Shown here piece by piece: positions 1 through 5,437 of a stretch of DNA of 5,437 nucleotides. The translations under genes were made by a program, and so were the position numbers. The stretch comes from a bacterium. Its GTDB lineage: Bacteria > UBP18 > UBA7526. Each line of letters starts with the position of its first letter. Position 1 is the stretch's first letter. Location of the stretch: the NCBI GenBank assembly GCA_018903055.1, contig JAHIPW010000096.1:1-5437 (forward strand). Reading direction: 5' to 3'. Under the pieces are notes generated by a model. It did no database searches. It was not told the origin of the DNA and saw nothing but the letters and a program-made list of their open reading frames with translations.

Positions 1-33
1 AAAGAAAGGAAAATAACCAAGATTTAGATAGAG

Positions 34-71
34 AAAGCCCTCCGATTTACTCGGGGGGCTTTTCTTTTTTT
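34..71. terminator. Rho-independent terminator, probably bidirectional
   Basis: Positions 34-45 pair with 51-62 to give a 12-bp GC-rich stem (one T-G wobble at 41/55) with a five-base loop, TTTAC. On the plus strand the stem is followed at once by a run of ten T in eleven bases (60-70), the classic form of an intrinsic terminator. On the minus strand the hairpin begins 8 bases after the gpgS stop codon, and the following sequence is only moderately T-rich (TTTCTCTATCT). It can therefore end the operon, but it looks stronger for a rightward transcript coming from outside the left edge. No coding region can be supported in bases 1-33. Confidence 0.85.
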
Positions 72-1065
72 ATTGCGTTCTCTTTTGGTTATTCCTTTTC
101 TCCCGATAGGCCTTCACAGTAATCATGGGAGGTCGCTCCATAACCTTCCTCTCAAAGGTCTCAAAACAATACCTCTTCCCTCTTCTTTTGATAAGCCTCA
201 TACTGGGATTTAATTCTTCTAACATCTTTAGTTTCCATAGATCCCCAGCACGGTTCAGGGCCACCTGCAGGATGGAGAAGGCCATCTTAGATAGTGTCGG
301 AAGGGTATGATTCCGGTGGATGCGCTGATCTAGATCTACCTGGGCAATGGAGTTTAGGCCAAATTTTTTATAGATGTCAATCAATAGTCCTGTCTCCACT
401 CCATAACCGATGAAGAAGGGAACTTTCTCTAATATCTCCCTTCTTCCGGCATACTCTCCGCTTAAGGGTTGAATAAGTCCCGAGAGATCGGGAAAGAAAA
501 GATTAAAGATGGGCCGAAGCATGAGCGCCGTTACTCTCCCTCCCCCAGAAGGCCTCAGTGTCGTCTCGCTATTCAACTTTATTGGTCTCTCATAGAAGGC
601 CTTGACATAGCTTATCCGGCTATTGGTTAGAAGAGGACCGAGCAATCCATAGACAAACTTGGGATGGATGTTCTTAATATCGGCATCGAGCCATAGGATG
701 ATATCTCCTTTTAGGAGATAGAGACTCTTCCAGAGATTCTCTCCTTTACCATGATAGACTCCTTTCCCTTTTAGATAATCGTCCGCTAAGTAGACGTCTG
801 CTCCATATCTCTTGGCAATTTCACATGTCTTATCTGTTGAGCCAGAATCAACAATGGCCAACTCATCGATTAAGTGATACTTATCCATAAGTTCACTCTT
901 GATTACGATGAGTTCGGTAGCAATGGTCTCTGCTTCATTTAGAGTAGGAAGGCCTACGCTTATGGTCAGGTTCTTCTTTTTCTTGAGTTTCACCAGTTCT
1001 TTAATATCAGAGAACTGGGAATGATGAAAGGTTCTATTCTTGAACCATTTTTCTACCTTACTCAT
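70..1065 (-). CDS. gpgS: Glucosyl-3-phosphoglycerate synthase (GT81 family)
   Basis: This is predicted to transfer glucose from an NDP-glucose donor to 3-phosphoglycerate, giving glucosyl-3-phosphoglycerate, the phosphorylated precursor of glucosylglycerate. It is a cytosolic, metal-dependent, retaining GT-A enzyme. Numbering from the ATG (331 aa, normal for the family), visible motifs are GLPTLNEA (38-45), DSGSTD (73-78), GKGE (106-109), the metal-binding DAD (127-129), GGGRVT (174-179), QPLSGEYAGRRE (199-210), GYGVETGLLID (220-230) and the HRN histidine (250). These follow the GpgS pattern along the whole length. A longer frame starting at GTG 1077 exists, but ATG 1065 is preferred because it forms an ATGA overlap with the stop of the upstream glycosyltransferase, implying translational coupling; a purine-rich GGTGGGAAGAAGT precedes it. 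The C-terminal tail (about 316-331) is lysine/arginine-rich. Donor specificity (UDP-, ADP- or GDP-glucose) cannot be read from the sequence. Confidence 0.9.
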   Translation of the reverse strand: MSKVEKWFKNRTFHHSQFSDIKELVKLKKKKNLTISVGLPTLNEAETIATELIVIKSELMDKYHLIDELAIVDSGSTDKTCEIAKRYGADVYLADDYLKGKGVYHGKGENLWKSLYLLKGDIILWLDADIKNIHPKFVYGLLGPLLTNSRISYVKAFYERPIKLNSETTLRPSGGGRVTALMLRPIFNLFFPDLSGLIQPLSGEYAGRREILEKVPFFIGYGVETGLLIDIYKKFGLNSIAQVDLDQRIHRNHTLPTLSKMAFSILQVALNRAGDLWKLKMLEELNPSMRLIKRRGKRYCFETFERKVMERPPMITVKAYREKRNNQKRTQ

Positions 1066-2303
1066 ACTTCTTCCCACCTTTCGATTAAATAGGGTTTCTC
1101 CTTCTCAAAGGCCTTGGCTTGAGCCTCAACTACCCTCTCCGCCTCCTTAGAACTCATCTTCAAGGTCTCCTGAGCAAAGGAGCCGGTCTTGGCAAAATAT
1201 AAGGGGGTAAAGAGATCCAATATCTCCTTCTCGGGAAGTTCTTTCTCATGGTAAGCAATAGCAAAATCGTAGACAATCCTTGCCCAGAGGTCGAGAGAAA
1301 ACTTAAAGTTCTTTATTCCTTTGGTATGGGCCAGTTCCCTCACCGCCCGAAAGTTATCCTCAGGCATAATCTCTCTCCAGATGTCGTGGCAATCGGAGTA
1401 GTGATGCTGCAACTGGCCAATCATCCCTTCCACATCTACCAAAAGCGCTTCTGGCTCAGTAGTCTTATAATGGTCATAGATCTTTGTTGGTTTAGAACCC
1501 TTCACCTGCATCCAGTTGTACTCATACTTCTCCATCAGACTAAATAGTGTCCCCACAACTTCTCGGAACATGGGGCCCAATTTCAAGGAAGGTTCTTTGG
1601 GGTTATGGATCTTGGTTCCCAGGGCCACCTGGCATATCCGATATCCCTTATTTATGGCCTCAGTGGTCATCCAACTATCAATACCGAAGCGAGCCACATC
1701 CCCCATCCAGACATCCTCTATGAGGTAGGCCTTAGTCAGGTCGCCAGATAAAGCAAAATCTCCTCCCATAGGCTGCCTGATCCTCAGGCCATATAAGGCC
1801 CTGATTAAGGGATAGGTGATATTATTCGATATGGTTCCATCGTATTTATGGCGAAGATAATAAGGAGTAACGTAGTCATACTTTCCACTTAAGACCGGCT
1901 GGGCCATGAGCTTTATCCAGAGGGGGGTGATGCTTCTTAAATCAGAATCTAAGGTAAGAATTGCCTTTGCTCCCAGTATCTTGCTTGCTTCAAATATAGA
2001 CCTAAAGGCGGTTCCCTTCCCCGGAAGGCCGCGATAGATGAAGGCCATCTTCTCCACCCCCTTAGGAACCGGAGCAGCAATGACAATCTCCCGGGTATCA
2101 TCTAAGGAGCCACCATCCGAGACCAGGATTACTTTCTTATATTTAGGGAAATGCTTGGCCAATCCCTCTGCTGCCTGCTGGATGACATAACCGATGGTAT
2201 CTTCATCATAGAAGCAGGGGATACCGACCACGATGTCCGCCTTCTTTATCTTGGTGCGCAGTCTGTGCCTGGTCTCGTTACGTAGAGCAACTTTATATCG
2301 CAC
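1062..2303 (-). CDS. Mannosylglycerate-synthase-like glycosyltransferase (MggA/MggS candidate)
   Basis: This is a cytosolic GT-A fold glycosyltransferase with a helical C-terminal domain. Numbered from the upstream GTG at 2321, it shows VVGIPCFYDEDTIG (31-44), VSDGGSLDDT (67-76), GLPGKGTA (98-105), the metal-binding DSD (125-127), QPMGGDFALSG (183-193), FGIDSW (212-217) and a downstream IHNP histidine (239). The QP-GG and GID blocks and the long C-terminal region resemble mannosylglycerate synthase-type (GT78) enzymes and the MggA/MggS group, which use GDP-mannose. Its coupling to gpgS (ATGA overlap) and its place after GDP-mannose synthesis genes suggest mannosylation of glucosyl-3-phosphoglycerate or glucosylglycerate; this is inference. 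An in-frame TAA at 2325-2327 limits the start to GTG 2321 (no Shine-Dalgarno sequence) or GTG 2303 (preceded by GAGGG); 2303 is chosen, giving 413 aa. Alternatives are a mannosylglycerate synthase or another sugar acceptor. The family is fairly sure, the substrate is not. Confidence 0.75.
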   Translation of the reverse strand: MRYKVALRNETRHRLRTKIKKADIVVGIPCFYDEDTIGYVIQQAAEGLAKHFPKYKKVILVSDGGSLDDTREIVIAAPVPKGVEKMAFIYRGLPGKGTAFRSIFEASKILGAKAILTLDSDLRSITPLWIKLMAQPVLSGKYDYVTPYYLRHKYDGTISNNITYPLIRALYGLRIRQPMGGDFALSGDLTKAYLIEDVWMGDVARFGIDSWMTTEAINKGYRICQVALGTKIHNPKEPSLKLGPMFREVVGTLFSLMEKYEYNWMQVKGSKPTKIYDHYKTTEPEALLVDVEGMIGQLQHHYSDCHDIWREIMPEDNFRAVRELAHTKGIKNFKFSLDLWARIVYDFAIAYHEKELPEKEILDLFTPLYFAKTGSFAQETLKMSSKEAERVVEAQAKAFEKEKPYLIERWEEV

Positions 2304-2307
2304 GTTT

Positions 2308-2312
2308 CCCTC
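2308..2312 (-). promoter_or_regulatory. Ribosome binding site deciding the glycosyltransferase start
   Basis: GAGGG lies four bases before the GTG at 2303. The alternative GTG at 2321 has only TGATAATCT before it, with no purine-rich motif. The match is short, so this supports the shorter start without proving it. Confidence 0.45.
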
Positions 2313-2337
2313 ATTGGACACAGATTATCAGAAGATT

Positions 2338-2438
2338 CGGTTAAAAACAGTTAACAACAGTTAATAACGGTTAAAAACGGTTACACTAAACAAAGCAACT
2401 GATATTAACTGATATTAACAATATTAACCGATGTTAAC
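2338..2438. repeat. 10-bp-period tandem repeat array between hexomutase and glycosyltransferase genes
   Basis: Two related sub-arrays fill this intergenic gap. From 2338 to 2383 there are 4.6 units of CGGTTAAAAA (variants CAGTTAACAA and CAGTTAATAA), each exactly 10 bp. From 2398 to 2438 there are about four units of ACTGATATTA (variants ACAATATTA, which is 9 bp, and ACCGATGTTA). The stretch 2384-2397 separates them. All units keep a GTTAA/TTAAC-like core, related to the GGTTNAC words in the other two intergenic gaps. The array ends two bases before the hexomutase stop codon. No open frame or clear promoter is visible inside it. Confidence 0.85.
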
Positions 2439-2439
2439 T

Positions 2440-3834
2440 TTAAATCGAGAAAGCCAACTTCTTTCCCGCTTCCATAATCTTTTCTAACTTTCCTTCTTCG
2501 TCTGATTCGGCATAGATTCTTATGATGGGCTCTGTCCCTGAGGTGCGAAACAAGAGCCAGCTATTATCCTCCAAAATGAACTTTATCCCATCTGAAGCAT
2601 CTATCTCCTTAACCTTAATATCCGCCAATTCTTTTGGTGGTTTTTTTCTTAGGGTAGGAATCAAGATGTCCCTCTTATCTACAGGATACTCACTATCAAT
2701 CCTTTGAAAGAGATAGGTGCCAAACTCTTTCCTCATCTCTTCCTGGATCTGGGATAAAGGCTTCTTCTTTAATGCTATCATTTCCAGAAGAAGCAAACCA
2801 GATAATAGGCCATCCCTATCCGGAACATGATTCTTAACCCCGATTCCTCCCGATTCCTCTCCTCCGATTAGGATGTCTTCCTTCAACATTAATTCGCAGA
2901 TATATTTAAAGCCCACCGGGGTCTTATAGATTCTCCTCTTATGCTTCTCTGCTATCTTATTCAGTAGAGAAGTAGTAGATATGGTCTTCACTATCCCCCC
3001 CGACCATCCTCTACTTTCTATTAAATGGAGAGTAAGTAGAGAAAGGACCTGGTGGGGATTAACGAAATTTCCTTTATTATCCATTACTCCCAACCGATCC
3101 CCATCCCCATCTGTGGCCAGTCCCACGTCCGCCTTCTCCTCTTTTATCTTATCCATTAAGGCCTTTAAGTTCTCAAGGATGGGTTCGGGGTTCACTCCGC
3201 CAAAAGAAGGGTTCTCCTCGCCACGAATAGTAATTACCTGACACTTTCCTCCTTTAAGGATTTGGGCGGTATAATCCTTCCCGGCGCCGTGCATAGAATC
3301 GACAACCACCTTAAGAGGGGCTTCTTTTATGGCCTCCAAATTAACAAAGGATTTTAGGAACTGGAGGTAGGGAGGAGTAAGATCTATTCTCTGACTGGCC
3401 TCAAAATCCATCTCTTTCGGCTTATTCTTATATAAGAAGCCCTCGATCCTCTTGGTTGTTGCCTCATCGGCACTTCCCGCATACTCTCCCTTAAACTTTA
3501 TTCCATTATATTTAAAAGGATTGTGACTGGCGGTAATCATAATTCCTCCAGCCGCTTTTTTATCCTTGATGACGAAGCAGACGCAGGGAACGGGCTGGAT
3601 CCTATCGCTCAAGATAACCCTTATTCCATTCCCCGTTAAGACAGAAGCTACCAGACGGGCATATTCTTTGGATAAGAAGCGGGCATCATATCCTATGATA
3701 ATCTCTCTTTTCCCGATCTTCTTCTCCCTTAGATAATCTGCCATGGCCTGAGAGACGATCTTGACATTCTCGAAGGTAAAGTCCTCTGAGATCACTCCCC
3801 TCCAGCCATCGGTACCGAATTTTATTCTCTCCAT
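2440..3834 (-). CDS. Phosphoglucomutase/phosphomannomutase (alpha-D-phosphohexomutase family)
   Basis: This cytosolic enzyme interconverts hexose-6-phosphate and hexose-1-phosphate. Next to manC, its likely job is to supply mannose-1-phosphate for GDP-mannose (a ManB role), though glucose-1-phosphate for the glucosyl donor is equally possible. Counting from the chosen ATG (464 aa, normal for the family), all four signature regions are present: the N-terminal FGTDGWRG (6-13); the phosphoserine loop TASHNP (101-106, Ser103); the magnesium loop DGDGD (242-246); the sugar-specificity loop GGEESGG (324-330); and the phosphate-binding RTSGTEP (430-436). Domains run in the usual I-IV order. The frame stays open upstream to 3924, but those 30 extra codons run through intergenic repeat DNA and precede the conserved FGTDG start, so they are rejected. 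ATG 3834 has an AGGAG just upstream. A candidate promoter lies about 100 bp upstream. Confidence 0.93.
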   Translation of the reverse strand: MERIKFGTDGWRGVISEDFTFENVKIVSQAMADYLREKKIGKREIIIGYDARFLSKEYARLVASVLTGNGIRVILSDRIQPVPCVCFVIKDKKAAGGIMITASHNPFKYNGIKFKGEYAGSADEATTKRIEGFLYKNKPKEMDFEASQRIDLTPPYLQFLKSFVNLEAIKEAPLKVVVDSMHGAGKDYTAQILKGGKCQVITIRGEENPSFGGVNPEPILENLKALMDKIKEEKADVGLATDGDGDRLGVMDNKGNFVNPHQVLSLLTLHLIESRGWSGGIVKTISTTSLLNKIAEKHKRRIYKTPVGFKYICELMLKEDILIGGEESGGIGVKNHVPDRDGLLSGLLLLEMIALKKKPLSQIQEEMRKEFGTYLFQRIDSEYPVDKRDILIPTLRKKPPKELADIKVKEIDASDGIKFILEDNSWLLFRTSGTEPIIRIYAESDEEGKLEKIMEAGKKLAFSI

Positions 3835-3837
3835 TCT

Positions 3838-3843
3838 CTCCTC
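3838..3843 (-). promoter_or_regulatory. Ribosome binding site of the hexomutase gene
   Basis: GAGGAG ends three bases before ATG 3834. It sets the start at this ATG rather than at the upstream extension of the frame. The motif is the tail of a small GC-rich repeat (3840-3854), so repeat DNA appears to contribute part of the ribosome binding site. Confidence 0.6.
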
Positions 3844-3854
3844 GCTTCGCTCGG
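3840..3854. repeat. Small GC-rich mirror-symmetric motif
   Basis: On the minus strand the bases read CGAGCGAAGCGAGG. The 12-base core GAGCGAAGCGAG reads the same backwards (mirror symmetry, not an inverted repeat). It is clearly richer in GC than its surroundings. If the hexomutase frame were extended upstream it would encode a spurious SERSEE peptide. Its origin is unknown; only one copy is in the window. Confidence 0.5.
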
Positions 3855-3864
3855 ATAGTTTACA

Positions 3865-3971
3865 GTTTACCCGCCCTTCGGGCTGTTTACCGTTAACCGT
3901 AAACCCTCTTCTTAATCGTATCACCGTTCACTTCTTTATAACCGTAAACGGTAAACCGTCAACCGTAAACC
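3865..3971. repeat. Intergenic repeat element, copy 1 (between manC and the hexomutase gene)
   Basis: This element of about 107 bp shares with the copy at 5090-5189 an identical 30-base core (3865-3894) that includes the GCCC-TTC-GGGC hairpin at 3873-3883. The two also share a terminal block of 7-bp units, ACCGTAA/ACGGTAA/ACCGTCA/ACCGTAA (3941-3968). Positions 3885-3897 and 3944-3956 form an inverted repeat matching at 12 of 13 bases, so transcribed RNA could fold into a long stem-loop. The element fills nearly the whole gap after the tandem manC stop codons (TGATAA). It has no coding capacity of its own. It could be a REP- or MITE-like dispersed element. Confidence 0.85.
3935..3962 (-). promoter_or_regulatory. 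Candidate sigma70-type promoter for the hexomutase gene
   Basis: On the minus strand TTGACG (3957-3962) and TATAAA (3935-3940) are separated by 16 bp, each matching the consensus hexamer at five of six positions. Transcription would begin near 3928, leaving a leader of about 94 bases that contains the GCCC/GGGC hairpin. The -35 hexamer depends on one base that differs from the related repeat copy at 5090-5189 (GTTGACG here, GTTAACG there). No experimental support; repeat sequence of this kind can mimic promoters by chance. Confidence 0.35.
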
Positions 3972-3974
3972 TTA

Positions 3975-5051
<1,077 letters not shown>

Positions 5052-5056
5052 TTTCA

Positions 5057-5060
5057 CTCC
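5057..5060 (-). promoter_or_regulatory. Ribosome binding site of manC
   Basis: GGAG five bases before ATG 5051. Its last G is the first base of the in-frame GTG at 5057, which makes that GTG an unlikely start. Confidence 0.65.
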
Positions 5061-5089
5061 AAAAAATTGAATTGATAGCTTCGTTAACT

Positions 5090-5189
5090 GTTTACCCGCC
5101 CTTCGGGCTGTTTACCGTTTACCGTTTTTTCACCGTTAACCGTAAACCTTCCTTTACTACCGTAAACGGTAAACCGTTAACCGTAAACC
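5090..5189. repeat. Intergenic repeat element, copy 2 (between the transporter gene and manC)
   Basis: This is the partner of the element at 3865-3971. The 30-base core at 5090-5119 is identical to 3865-3894, including the GCCC-TTC-GGGC hairpin (5098-5108). The far end carries the same 7-bp units, ACCGTAA/ACGGTAA/ACCGTTA/ACCGTAA (5159-5186), and the middle section differs. Positions 5110-5124 and 5160-5174 are inverted repeats matching at 14 of 15 bases, with a 35-base spacer that holds another GTTAACCGTAAACC block. RNA could form a long stem-loop. No T-run follows on the minus strand, so it is not a standard terminator, though it could stabilise mRNA ends or attenuate transcription. Confidence 0.85.
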
Positions 5190-5198
5190 CCTGTTATA

Positions 5199-5437
5199 TT
5201 AACTTCTCGAAATAAGATATACCCCGAAACAAATCACCAGGGCCCCTATCCATCTGATGGGAGAGACTGTCTCCTGGGTAATGATTATTCCCCACCGAGA
5301 AGCTAAGAGAACCAGAATATAGCCAGCCGCCACCATGGGATAGACCTTGCTAATATCTAACCGGGATAATACTACTAACCATAAAAAGGCACTTAGAACA
5401 AAGGAGACAAATCCAAAGATAACATACCAGTTGCTGA
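5199..5437 (-). CDS. Small multidrug-resistance/EamA-like transporter, 3' part (ArnE-like)
   Basis: This frame is open to the right edge of the window; the last 78 residues and the TAA stop are visible and the N-terminus is missing. Three hydrophobic segments can be seen, at about residues 3-23 (YVIFGFVSFVLSAFLWLVVL), 31-52 (VYPMVAAGYILVLL onward) and 59-75 (IRWIGALVICFGVYLI), spaced like transmembrane helices 2-4 of a four-helix SMR protein. The LSRLDISKVYPM segment before the second helix resembles the corresponding part of ArnE/ArnF-like and SMR proteins of the drug/metabolite transporter superfamily. If it is of SMR size, roughly 30-40 residues are missing; it could instead be the end of a ten-helix EamA protein. 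ArnE-type proteins move undecaprenyl-phosphate-linked sugars across the inner membrane, but the substrate here is unknown. It lies in the same direction as manC, about 147 bp upstream, and may belong to the same operon. Confidence 0.75.
   Translation of the reverse strand, partial: SNWYVIFGFVSFVLSAFLWLVVLSRLDISKVYPMVAAGYILVLLASRWGIIITQETVSPIRWIGALVICFGVYLISRS

Noticed and set aside
1-33. 3' end of a convergent plus-strand gene
   Set aside because: A frame ending in TAG at 25-27 can be drawn, but about eight codons are not enough to support a gene; only the plus-oriented T-tract of the terminator hints at one.
125-310. Plus-strand open frame of 61 codons opposite gpgS
   Set aside because: It overlaps the conserved C-terminal half of GpgS on the other strand and has no family resemblance.
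1248-1728. Plus-strand open frames of 99 and 70 codons opposite the glycosyltransferase gene
   Set aside because: They lie wholly within a well-supported minus-strand gene, have no recognisable motifs, and follow the codon structure of the opposite strand.
5110-5174. Intrinsic terminator after the transporter gene
   Set aside because: There is a long inverted repeat, but no T-tract follows it on the minus strand and the stem is imperfect with a 35-base loop.
5090-5189. Riboswitch or structured leader of manC
   Set aside because: The folding potential comes entirely from a repeat that also occurs in the next gap; no known riboswitch core can be recognised.

Overview
The window shows one transcription direction, right to left on the minus strand. 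It reads as the downstream part of a bacterial sugar-nucleotide and glycosyltransferase operon. In order of transcription it holds: the 3' end of a small membrane transporter of the drug/metabolite (SMR/EamA-like, ArnE-like) type (5437-5199); a monofunctional mannose-1-phosphate guanylyltransferase, manC (5051-3975); a phosphoglucomutase/phosphomannomutase (3834-2440); a glycosyltransferase resembling mannosylglycerate-type synthases (2303-1062); and a glucosyl-3-phosphoglycerate synthase, gpgS (1065-70). The last two genes overlap by an ATGA junction. A strong hairpin with a T-tract on its plus-strand side (34-71) closes the region and probably serves a convergent gene outside the window as well.

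Together the genes suggest synthesis of a mannosylated glucosylglycerate. The hexomutase makes mannose-1-phosphate (and/or glucose-1-phosphate), and ManC turns mannose-1-phosphate into GDP-mannose. GpgS joins glucose to 3-phosphoglycerate, and the MGS/MggA-like enzyme is the obvious candidate to add mannose to that product. A functionally connected gpgS plus mannosyltransferase (mggA) pair is known from Petrotoga mobilis, where it makes the phosphorylated precursor of the compatible solute mannosylglucosylglycerate. Here the GDP-mannose supply genes lie in the same operon. No phosphatase for the final step is visible. The assignment to this pathway is inference; the family calls for GpgS, ManC and the hexomutase are firm.

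The most unusual feature is the DNA between the genes. The three non-overlapping junctions (about 136, 140 and 147 bp) are all filled with short repeats built on GGTTNAC-like words. Two of them, on either side of manC, are copies of one roughly 100-bp element with an identical 30-bp core and long inverted repeats. The third is a 10-bp-period array. A further perfect 8-bp x 4 tandem repeat lies inside the manC reading frame and adds eight residues. One intergenic copy contains a plausible sigma70-type promoter (TTGACG, 16 bp, TATAAA) facing the hexomutase gene.

The organism cannot be named from the sequence. The AT-leaning composition, lysine/glutamate-rich proteins, heavy use of AGA/AGG and ATA codons, GTG starts, and repeat-filled short intergenic gaps would suit an uncultured candidate-phylum bacterium (Omnitrophota-like genomes come to mind) or a thermophile. 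This is an impression, not a demonstration.
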